Source of the DNA: Cyprinodon diabolis
Lineage: Eukaryota > Chordata > Actinopteri > Cyprinodontiformes > Cyprinodontidae
DNA length: 64,000 nt
Reading direction: 5' to 3'
Assembly: GCA_030533445.1 (NCBI GenBank)
Contig: CM060066.1
Location: 36,092,235 to 36,156,234 of the forward strand
In this document: in pieces, positions 1 through 10,200 of the stretch
How positions within the stretch are numbered: position 1 is the stretch's first letter
Layout: each line of letters begins with the position of its first letter
Notes under the pieces: model-generated
Seen by the model: the letters and a program-made list of their open reading frames with translations, nothing else
Databases searched by the model: none
Told to the model about the DNA's origin: nothing
Translations under genes and position numbers: made by a program

Positions 1-634
1 TGATGTGGTATTAAATAATAATATAAAGATAAAGAAATTTAAAGTTGTGTGAAAATTACCACATTAAAAAAAATAATCAAAATATTCAGGCAGAAGAAAA
101 AAACAAAACAAGGATATTCTGCTTTAACTATTATTTAATACTCCTAAAAGGAATAAAAATAAATAATAAAAACATTGTAGCTGAGGGAAATGTAACCTGT
201 TACCACCCACCTGGAGTGAGGAGCACTCTGAGTTCTGGACAATTGCTTTTTTTTCTCCCTCATGGTCCTGGTAGGTCTGTTTTCACTGCAAAAAACAAAT
301 CCATGCTTTATTATTGGTATTCTATTAGTGAGCCTTTTTACTTTCTACTTAGCTGACATAGGTCTTTAAAAGAGTCTGGTGTTATAATACAAGACAGACT
401 TAAAGCATTGCATAATAAAGTGGAGAAAACAATACAGTGAAGTGAAGCAGATTTCTGCTGCTATTTTACTTGTTACACTGTAATTCTTCACATTAAACAA
501 ATGTTTTGCTGTGATAAATACAAAAGGCCATTTTAAATGATAATTACATTTAACATGGGAAAAGATAACCAACTAACCTCACTCCATGTGAAAATAAAAC
601 TGGGATTAACCATATGTTTTATTTCAAATTTACC
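1..634. other. AT-rich sequence without recognised gene
   Basis: No splice-consistent exon and no known motif was seen on either strand. If rasal3 continues left of the window this is intron; otherwise intergenic. Confidence 0.5.
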
Positions 635-936
635 AGCACAATGGAAAAACGATCTAGACATAAGTAAAAATGTCTTAAATTAAGTGTATTTACCCTTAAT
701 TTGAGTAGGTCAATAAGATAGTTTGCCAATGGGATGAGTATTTTCACTATTAGAATAAGATAATTAGATAATATGCACTTGAAACAAGACAATGCAATTA
801 TTTTTTCTAATTTTAAATGTAAATTGTCTCGTTTCAATGGCAAAATGTCTCACTTTCCTCCTCATTTCAAGAAAAAATTCACTTATTTCAAGAAAAAATG
901 ACTTATGTAGATTTACATTTTTTGCAGTGGAGCAGA
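635..936. mobile_element. MITE copy A (terminal motif TTTTTGCAGTG)
   Basis: About 300 bp sharing long stretches with 4515-4784 (for example CTTAAATTAAGTG, ACCCTTAATTTGAGTAGGT, GATAATTAGATAATATG, AAAATGACTTAT). The ends are imperfect inverted repeats of the type CACTGCAAAAA...TTTTTGCAGTG, as in hAT-like non-autonomous elements of fish. No transposase is encoded. Confidence 0.7.
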
Positions 937-1118
937 CATTTCTGATAACACCACATCTGTAGAATCAAGAAATCCTTTGCAGGTATAGTGGAGGACATTC
1001 TTTTTCCAGGTGGATCATCAAAATAAGTGGTCCTCCTAATTGTAAGTCCTTCTGGTGATAAGTTTACGTAAGGTCGTCCTACGTGCTCGTGCCCATTTTC
1101 ACTTACTGGTGGTGAGTC
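903..1118 (-). CDS. orphan coding-like exon, possibly a late rasal3 exon
   Basis: An acceptor-like TTCCATTCTGTCAG at about 1119-1132 is followed by an open frame with VSENGHEHVGRPYVNLSPEG, then FDDPPGKRMSSTIPAKD, ending in a TAA in the MITE at its left. It requires phase 1 entry, whereas rasal3 exon 14 leaves in phase 2, so at least one more exon would be needed between. No family was recognised. It may be chance or transposon-derived. Confidence 0.25.
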   Translation of the reverse strand, partial: DSPPVSENGHEHVGRPYVNLSPEGLTIRRTTYFDDPPGKRMSSTIPAKDFLILQMWCYQKCLLHCKKCKST

Positions 1119-1214
1119 TGACAGAATGGAAAAATTGCAAATCTTCTTTTGGGAAGTAAGCTTGTATGAACGATGCTGACAGCAACTTTTAAACATAGCG
1201 TGCACAAGGAGAAA

Positions 1215-1292
1215 TCAGAATCGGAGTCAAGTTTATTGCCAAGTAGTTTTGCACTTACAAGGAATTTGACTTGGTCTCTAGGGTGCAGACAA
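1215..1292. repeat. teleost interspersed repeat fragment
   Basis: Contains TCAAGTTTATTGCCAAGTA and ACAAGGAATTTGACTTGGT, wording I know as common in fish genomes. It runs into a TA-rich stretch and is probably the left part of the repeat that resumes at 2625 on the far side of the Tc1 insertion. Confidence 0.5.
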
Positions 1293-1391
1293 ATTATATA
1301 TATATATATATATATACATACAGAATACAGAATCTATAGCTATATACAATATAAAACATTCAATATATTATATATAATATATAGCTATATA
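1292..1391. repeat. TA-rich microsatellite
   Basis: TA dinucleotides with interruptions. A TA within it served as the insertion site of the adjacent Tc1 element. Confidence 0.7.
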
Positions 1392-2612
1392 CACTCACCG
1401 GCCACTTTATTAGGTACCCCATGCTAGTAACGGGTTGGACCCCCTTTTGCCTTCAGAACTGCCTCAATTCTTCGTGGCATAGATTCAACAAGGTGCTGGA
1501 AGCATTCCTCAGGGAGTTTGGTCCATATTGACATGATGGCATCACACAGTTGCCGCAGATTTGTCGGCTGCACATCCATGATGTGAATCTCCCGTTCCAC
1601 CACATCCCAAAGATGCTCTATTGGATTGAGATATGGTGACTGTGGAGTCCATTTGATTACAGTGAACTCATTGTCATGTTCAAGAAACCAGTCTGAGATG
1701 ATTCCAGCTTTATGACATGGCGCATTATCCTGCTGAAAGTAGCCATCAGAAGTTGGGTACATTGTGGTCATAAAGGGATGGACATGGTCAGCAACAATAC
1801 TCAGGTAGGCTGTGGCGTTGCAACGATGCTCAATTGGTACCAAGGGGCCCAAAGAGTGCCAAGAAAATATTCCCCACACCATGACACCACCACCACCAGC
1901 CTGAACCGTTGATACAAGGCAGGATGGATCCATGCTTTCATGTTGTAGACGCCAAATTCTGACCCTACCATCCGAATGTCGCAGCAGAAATCGAGACTCA
2001 TCAGACCAGGCAACGTTTTTCCAATCTTCTATTGTCCAATTTCGATGAGCTTGTGCAAATTGTAGCCTCAGTTTCCTGTTCTTACTTGAAAGGAGTGGCA
2101 CCCGGTGTGGTCTTCTGCTGCTGTAGCCCATCCGCCTCATAGTTCAACGTTCTGTGCGTTCAGAGATGCTCTTCTGCCCACCTTGGTTGTAACGGGTGGT
2201 TATCTAAGTCACTGTTGCCATTCTATCAGCTCGAACCAGTCTGGCCATTCTCCTCTGACCTCTGGCATCAACAAGGCATTTCCGCCCACAGAACTGCCGC
2301 TCACTGGATGTTTTTTCTTTTTCGGACCATTCTCTGTAAACTCTAGAGATGGTTGTGCGTGAAAATCCCAGTAGATCAGCAGTTTCTGAAATACTCAGAC
2401 CAGCCCTTCTGGCACCAACAATCATGCCACGTTCAAAGTCACTCAAATCACCTTTCTTCCCCTTACTGATGCTCGGTTTGAACTGCAGGAGATTGTCTTG
2501 ACCATGTCTACATGCCTAAATGCACTGAGTTGCCGCCATGTGATTGGCTGCTTAGAAATTAAGTGTTAACGAGCAGTTGGACAGGTGTACCTAATAAAGT
2601 GGCCGGTGAGTG
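1392..2612 (-). mobile_element. Tc1-like DNA transposon, DD36E type, full length but inactive
   Basis: 1221 bp with inverted ends beginning CACTCACCGGCCACTTTATT and flanked by TA on both sides (1390-1391, 2613-2614). The transposase frame is on the minus strand. Intact ends and TA duplication show insertion by Tc1/mariner cut-and-paste transposition. It sits inside an older repeat. Confidence 0.95.
1424..2470 (-). pseudogene. Tc1-like transposase with two in-frame stops
   Basis: One reading frame from 2470 to 1424 has no frameshift but carries a TAG at 2204-2206 and a TGA at 2144-2146. The expected start position reads ATC (2468-2470), so the ATG also seems lost. The N-terminus has helix-turn-helix sequence (DFERGMIVGARRAGLSISE, LLGFSRTTISRVYREWS). 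The catalytic triad is present: WSDESRF, FQQDNAPCH and NPIEHLW. Counting from the second Asp to the Glu gives 36 residues between, so DD36E rather than DD34E. Confidence 0.93.
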
Positions 2613-2624
2613 TACAATAGACTG

Positions 2625-2900
2625 TGTGTTAATGTAACGCAGGAGGTCTGGAGATGCTACGTTGGTGTAGCTTCTAGGTCCATAACGGGGGAGGGAGAGA
2701 GGCAGTGTCAGTGTCATGGGGTCTCTGGGCCTTGTTGATAAGGCTGGTAGTGAATGGGAAGAAACTGTTCTTGTGGTGTTAGGTTTTGGTCCTGATGGAC
2801 TGCAGCCTCTTGCAAGCGGGAAGTGTCTGAAATAGTTTGTGGCTGGTGTGCGACGGATCAGCCGCAGTTTTCCCTGCACCCCTCAGGGGGCTCTCACACG
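2625..2900. repeat. teleost interspersed repeat fragment, right part
   Basis: Contains AATGGGAAGAAACTGTTCTT, GTCCTGATGGACTGCAGCCT and TTTTCCCTGCACCCCTCAGG, phrases of a repeat I recognise as common in fish. Related text recurs at 62660-62830. Probably the continuation of 1215-1292, split by the Tc1 element. Confidence 0.5.
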
Positions 2901-4100
2901 TGTTTAATAGGCATTCTCCCTCAGGAGCCGGTACAGAAGGAGTCAATACATAAAGCAAGAGCGACAGGGTTAAAATTCTTTAAATCCCAGATTGAAATGA
3001 GGTGTGGTGTTTTAGAGGTGAAGAGATTAAGTTTCACTGTAAATGAGAGGAGAAAGTGATCAGTTATGGGGAATGCATCAGCTTCAATGTCAAGAGGGGA
3101 TTAGGTCCAGGATAAGCTCTTTGGAGTGTGTAGGAATAGTGTTATGTCATTGACATCCAAAACTCTCTATACAGGCTGTGAAGACTTTGGTGGGAGAAAG
3201 ACTGATAGTGGATATTGAAATCACCCAGCAGTATAATGTATTGTGAGAGAGGGGATAGATGGGTAAGTGAAGCAGCAAAGTCATTTAGAAGTCACTATTC
3301 AGTTTAGGGGAGTGTTAGACAGTAGCAATGACAGTTGGAGCGGGACAAGACAACTCACAGACAGTGGATTCAAATGAGTTAGAGACAGGCACAGACATCG
3401 GCAAGACTTTCTACTTCGCTTGATGAATTATAGCGAGACCTCCTCCCTGGCTGGAGCCACGGGGTTGACAGATGTAAATAAACCCACTGGAGTGGATTGG
3501 TTCCAATAGGAAAAGTCTTTGGGCGGTTGCCATGTCTCGGTAAGACATAGAAAGTCTAGCTTTCGGTCGGTGATGAGGTCCTGGATGAGATATCCCTTGT
3601 TGTCAGAGAGTGGATTTTGAGCAGAAGTAGAAAGAAGTGTTGTCAGAGCTATCGGTGGTGCTAGGCGACCAAGCTAGGCAGACTAACACGCTGTGGTCGA
3701 TTCCCACCTGGTGGAGCAGTTGGGCATCGAGCACTGGACCATATGGACTTTATTGCTGTTGAGCTCTTGTGGTGGAATGGTGGACGGGACCCTCGGTGGA
3801 TGTATCTCCAGCGAGGCTGGAAGATGATGTCCGGATGAATGTGAAGTGCCTCTGGCACAGGCCCAGGCAAATGATAGCGTAACCAGAACAGGTCACTGGC
3901 CGAATAGTGGAGCAAACTTGCAGGTGAACAGGCAGTACAAAGAGCCAGGCACATATAAACCAGCAGTATGTCCCACCGGCCCACATTGTGGACGAGGACT
4001 CAGGCAGTGTCAGGCAGATGATAGTGCCAGCAGATTGTGGAAGTAATCCAAAATGCAGGTAAAACGCAAAGGTGAGCAGCGGCAGTGACTTGCGCCAGTG
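2900..4100 (-). mobile_element. degraded non-LTR retrotransposon (endonuclease region)
   Basis: On the minus strand, ILLGDFNIH is encoded near 3205-3235, the GDFNIH motif of AP-type endonucleases of L2/CR1-like LINEs. Upstream, near 3400-3470, the frames give GSSQGGGLAIIHQ and further related pieces. Stops and frame shifts are frequent. The stretch 3660-4100 has open frames but no recognised product and may be the 5' part. Confidence 0.6.
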
Positions 4101-4164
4101 TTCACCCGTTGTCAACTAATTAATCACTTTTTAATTGAACTATTATGTATATGCTGTACGGTAC

Positions 4165-4272
4165 CTGTCTCGTAGGGCTTTGGAGTCCAGCCTCTGGAGA
4201 GACGACTGAAGAGGACTGTACTTTCTCAAGTCTCTAGGAGGAACATACACCGGTTTTGATTGTTCCGTATAG
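4165..4272 (-). CDS. rasal3: rasal3 coding exon 14 (last exon recognised)
   Basis: 108 bp; acceptor CTACTTTGCAG, donor GACAG|GTACCG; phase 2 in and out. It encodes [20 protein letters not shown], like FLAPRDLPKHTPLISKSQS in the mammalian protein. If the donor were not used, the frame would reach a stop nine codons later. A coiled-coil C-terminus is expected further on but was not found between here and base 1. Confidence 0.8.
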
Positions 4273-7200
4273 CTGCAAAGTAGCCCACATAGAAAAAAAA
4301 ATATAAATGATTAACGTTTGCATCCTATGTTGTACAACCTTGTCGGTAACGAATCAGACAGTGAGACCAGATATTAGGTACAGATCCAAAATTTCCCTGA
4401 AGGAGTAATCCCAAGGGATAAATAAAGTTCAATCTAAGTCTTGGTCTAAGATTTCAAGTTCATTCGTACAAAATGAAACCTATATTAATTCTCGTGCTTA
4501 TATACAATACATGTACACTGCAAAAACTATCTAAGAGTAAGTACAAATTTCTTAAATTAAGTGCATATACCCTTAATTTGAGTAGGTAAATGTGGTGATT
4601 TTCCAATGGAATGAGATTTTTTTTACGCTTAAAATGCGATAATTAGATAATATGTACTTTAGATAAGGCAATGCAATTATTTTTTCCTTATTTTAAACAT
4701 AAATTGTGTTGTTCCATTGGAAAAGTACTTCAGTGCTCTTATTTAAAGAAAAAATGACTTATTTAGATTTAAATGTTTGCAGTCTAACAGTAATTTCCCA
4801 ATATCTTTGGTAGAAAATTGTAAAATCAAATTTATAAGACTGATCTGTCATCAGTGTAACTAAATTTGTTCACAAAAACGAAATTCTTAAGTTAAAAAAA
4901 GGCAGGCAACAGATGTCTGTTAAATTATTGCCAACTTCAGTAATTTTACCAAACGTGTTAGCAGCTTTTAAAATATTTTGTGAAAGACTATACATTCAGT
5001 TGTTGTTGGAGAATTTGAAGCCCAATCAATGCTAGGATGGGAACTTTGTGTTTATTGTAATAATTCCTCTCTTCCAGCATCCTCTCTTCAACAGCATTTT
5101 TCCCCTATGACCGGTATTTAATACTTCATCCATGGACTGTTTGTAGTTTATGGTGGTAGAAATGTGTTTCTCAGGACAGTAACTTAAAGGCAAATGCATG
5201 ACATAATAAAAATATATATTTTTTTAAACTCCCTGCAAATTTCATAGGCTGCCATTTAATATTTTTTATACTGAAAACCTATATGTTATTGTTTGTAATG
5301 CCACACATATACTGTATTACCAGATGCCATTTAAAAATAAGTATATAAAACATAGAAAGACAACTTTAATTTTTTTTTGTTATATTTACATACAGAAAAC
5401 CTACATATAATGGCAGTCGCTCATATATGTAAAATATAGAGTCTCTTATATGGACATTGTTAAAAAGATGTATACAAAACATGTATGGAAAACATGAACA
5501 TATAATTTACTCATATACTAAAAACATAGCTTTATTGGGATTCTTGAAGATCCAGATATGCTTTTTTCTTTACTTCTTTTTTTTAATGTTTTTTTTAAGC
5601 AGCTTAAAGTTCATGGCACAGCACTATTTTAAGAGCTCTAACTTACCTGTTGACAATGATCCGGGAGGATTCAGGACCCAGTGATTCACTTATCTGGTTC
5701 AGAATGGAAGGCAGAGGATGCAGCTTGGTAATTGTGTCCTGAGAGGGAAATTCTGGAAGTTAGCCTCGTATAAAAACATCTAATGCATATTGGACTCTGA
5801 TTTGCATATAGTTTACAATGGAAAATAAACTGGGATCATTTTCTGCCCCACCTGCTCCTTCTTGTAGATAATATCCACCAGGAGGCCATGCAGCACAGCC
5901 AGACGTAGGGGCAAATCTACATAACCATCAAAGGATGTCATTGAGATTTCAGTGTCTTGATTGGAAACGGTTTGGAGGAAACACCTCATTCCATCCCAGT
6001 GCTGCTGCAGGAATTCATTCATGAACAGCATGTACTCCTCCTTCTCTCCAAACCTAAACACACACAAAATAATTCACTTCCTTTATCATTTCAACTGTTT
6101 GTCAGTGTGATATATGTATTAGTGCTGCTCACAGGGTGAAGTTGGCCAAGTTCTGAATGACTTTGGCAGTTAGGGTGAGGGTCCGCAGGGTGTTCGGCTC
6201 TGGGTACGGCTGTGTCAGGCCGAAAAGAGAAGGACTCAGAATAGCAGGACATAAAAAGCGAAGGAAGAGTGAGGCTGAGATTAAACGCTGCCCAATCTCT
6301 GCTTTCCCCATGTCTTCACACAGCTCCGTCCAGTTGGAGAAAATCTTATTTAATTCTTCAGGAAACGGTCTGCAAAAGGAAAAGACATTATAATAATCTC
6401 CTTGAGGTAATATTCGCTTTTCTTCTTCTTTAATATGCTATTTCTATCTCACCCATGCAGCTCAATGATCTTCTGCACCACATCTTCACACGTTTCCCTC
6501 AAATGCTGCTGGTTGCTCGACAGCTCAGCGGCGGGACATTTGAGTGGGTCAACTTCACAGTTCTCAACTGAGGCATAAAGTGTGTTGATAAAGTCCCCTT
6601 CATGGAGAAACAAAATCCATTTTAGCAACATATACCGACCACTACTGCCACAGTTATAGTAGCTGTCAATGTTGAAACAGATGTTAAGAGATCAGTTGTT
6701 AGCCTTATTATATAATATACACCGTTAACCTTTAAAGAAACATTGTGTAACAATTTCTCTTTTTTAGTGCCTGAAATCAATGACTACAGATACATATGTC
6801 CTATTACTTTTCATGAATGAGGAATTTTGAGTTAATTTATACACAAGGCCAGTTTGTTTGCAAAGCGCAATGACAGTCTGCCATCTTGAAAGAGCAGGAG
6901 CCAGCAAGGGATAAAATAGTACCAATGCATAATGAATAACAATGCATTTCCTCTTGCTGGGAGTTCAGTGTGATTGAGAAGCAGTGGTGCAGATTGTTTG
7001 GAGACACTAACCCAACAACTGAAAGTCTGCACTACTGCAGCCCAGTGCAGGATTTATATGCAGCAGCAGCACAAGAAACGGTTTCACCATCCCAAACAAA
7101 GCAAACAGGAAAACTTACAGGAAAACAAAAAACGGAGACATTTAAAAACAAGGATTAACATCAGGCAAGCCTTCTCCAGGTGGAAGGAGCTAATGAGGGA

Positions 7201-10200
7201 GAAATATTTTGAAAGGGACTCTGAGGATGCCGTGTTTCTTCTTGAAAAGTGAACATTACTGTATAAATTAGTATAAAGCTAACTTTATCCACCTGCTTTA
7301 ATTAGACAGTGTTGCTTGTTACCATGCAAAACATAACAGTAGATACTTATAGCATATAGCAATCTTATTGGTATAGAATTGTAGGTTTAGATGGGTTTAG
7401 TAGTTTTCAAAGATGCAGTTAAAGCTGGATTTTTTGTCACAGTAAATGCCAGCTTTTAAAGCCTTCACTTCACTTCAGATGACATGCTTCCATCTGCGTT
7501 GTAAAGTCTTTTTTTTTTTTACAAGGTGGCTGCCACTGGCGCAATACGTGTTTGAGGCAATGACATGCAAAGATTAAGTGTTCATTTGAGTGAAATACCA
7601 CCATTTCAATGCTAGATGACACAATATCCCTTTAATACTGATAAAAATGGAGGTAACCTTGATGCAAGAATTGCAGAGCTTCATGAATCTGCAATGATCA
7701 GGATCATCTCTACAAGAAACGTCTGTCACCTATATCACCTACCAAGTGTGTCAATGAGGTACTTCTGGCCAACCAGCTTCATGTATTCATCTATTGCTTT
7801 CGTAGCCAGTGTGTTTTCTCTGAATATCAATGCTTCCTTCTCTCCAAGTCGGTCCACTTCTGCTGCGCCCAAATCAATGAGGAATTCCTTTGAGAATTAG
7901 AAGTAAACCCCCCCATGTGAATTATTATTACATTTTTAAAAGAACATTTTGCTGAGGTTTTGATCATGTGTGCATATATTATCTCCACCTTAGCTTTCCC
8001 GATACTCTGGAGTACGTGGACAAGAGCTCCTGCTAGCTCCTCTTTCTCCTTCACGTTAAGAAGAGGCTCCAGGTTCCCACACATTTCTACGTATCTCACT
8101 GTCACATACTCTGCAAACTCTTTGTACTTCTCCATCGGCAGCACTTTCAGGTTCTGGAAACGGGCCTTGATGCGGAGAGAAGCCTGTGGACTTAACACCT
8201 CCTTGTTCCCAGCTGTGGCCGAAGCTTTGAAAGGTGTAATGGGATACCATTTCTCTTGAAAGGTTCTCCCTCTGATATCTCCCAAAGGTATGGTCACGCT
8301 GCCCAGGGGATGCAGGCTGGAGTCATCTCTGGAATGGCGCTTCTTCTTGGAGTCTTCCTCCCGGAAGAGGTGGAGGCTTATTTGGGAGACAGAGGGAAGG
8401 TTGTCGAGCTCGAAGAATTCCCCCCAGAATAGCTGACACCCACCAGCCGTGCCCCCGCTCGCCCCCTGGCCTCCCGAAGACCCTGAGACATTGTCCCCAG
8501 CCGTGTTGGTGCGATGAGTTGGCTTGCCAACAGCTCGGCTGCTTGTTCGGGCAAACAAGGTTCCATCGAGGTGAACTTCACAGTAATAACGCCGTTTGGG
8601 TGGAAGATCCTTTGCTTCATTAACCCACAGACTTAAGGAGTTCTCAGTACGCTCGATGTTATCCTGCCAAGATTAGGTGAATGTTTTACATTGTATCAAA
8701 ATGTTGTGACTTTTTTTTCATATGTAGAATACCTCACCTTATTGGGCTGAGCAGCACGTCTGAGGTCTTCAATCCAGCGGTCTCGTTCAGCAGCTGACGA
8801 GCAGCCAAAGCAGTGGGTGTTTTCAGAATTGATCACCTATAAAACAAGAAATCCATCAGGCCTGTGTCAGAGTTTCAAAAAAAGACCAACGAGCATACCT
8901 AACTTGTAAAACCAAAGTCAAAGTTTACCTCGAAGCAGTACTTCTCCCCTAAAATTGAACTGTGGACGGGTCGGATGACAGTGTTGGTGTCAGCGCTCAG
9001 ATCCAGACTCCCCACTGGAACTGATACAGACTCACGGGAACCGTAGTGCCTTTGGGTTAAAAGCAACACCGGGAAAAAAGTGAACCAAAAGAAAACAAGG
9101 TAAAGCCTTTGCAATCAAACAATACAAATGATTTTTTACTCTATTACAGCATTGTTAAGGTTACAGTTTAAAAGCATTAAAAGAAAAACAACTTTCAATG
9201 GTCCAAGTGCTACACAATCAGATTGTAAGTTAAAAGCATAAGGATCACAGTTAAAATGTTGGACTGCAGGCTAGGTGCCTATTAATCAGCTAATATCAGC
9301 TTTTTATGGTAAATATACAATGGTTAGGGAATTTATGTTAGGCAATTTTTTTATTTTTTTTTACTAAAGTCTAAGTGTTAAAAAGAAGAACAGATACATG
9401 TCCTTCAATTATCTGTAAACACCCATTGTTGCAAAGTTGTATTGAGGCTTGGGCCTATATCCAATGCTCATAGTACAAAAAACCCAGGACTGGTTAGTAG
9501 GTCATCATAGGGCTCAAAATGTTATTTTTTATCTCCAGTTAAATCGTATTAAAGGCCACATTTCTCCTTAAAATCACAAGACATCACCCCTTAAAAACCA
9601 AAACTCTCTCGTGCACTTACATATGATGCTAATTGACACAAGTCTAGTCTATGTAATTTTCTGTGTCCACTTTTATCATGGGTCGTTTGTTTAATGTTGT
9701 GAAAGCAGCACAATGAAATCTATTTAGGATAGTGGTAAGAAACTTAAATAGAGTAGATTTATTTATATTTTTATGGATGCAAACCCAAGGGAGTTCAAAA
9801 TATTTGACCCTGTCAAAATAAATTGTGTTCTACCTGAGTTTGTTTAGCCCTGGGTTCAGTTGGGTGGCACTGTTCCTTTTGGCCTTGTCCAGGCGGCGTT
9901 TGATCATTCCCTGAGGTGGAAGATGTTGCGTAGAGTAATTAGGGGTAATTATGTATTTTAGCATGGAAGAAATGTATTCTTGGCCCACAGATTATGTGAT
10001 GCGCACTCACCCGTACGCCACCTTCCTGGCGTTTTGGCAGAGGACCGTCTGGAACGCCCACCTGATCTGGACTGCATTCTGAAGATTGACATGAAAAGTG
10101 TTAACATGAGAAAGACAGATTTGTCCAACTCAAACAAAATGTTTTTTTCATAAAGCAAATGTTTTCCTAAATTTTGCCATTCCTAACACATTTCACTGAG

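Noticed and set aside
10011..10078. Start codon at MQSRSGGRS in rasal3 exon 4
   Set aside because: That frame does not join exon 5 correctly; the frame shared with PH and GAP exons reads CSPDQVGVP here.
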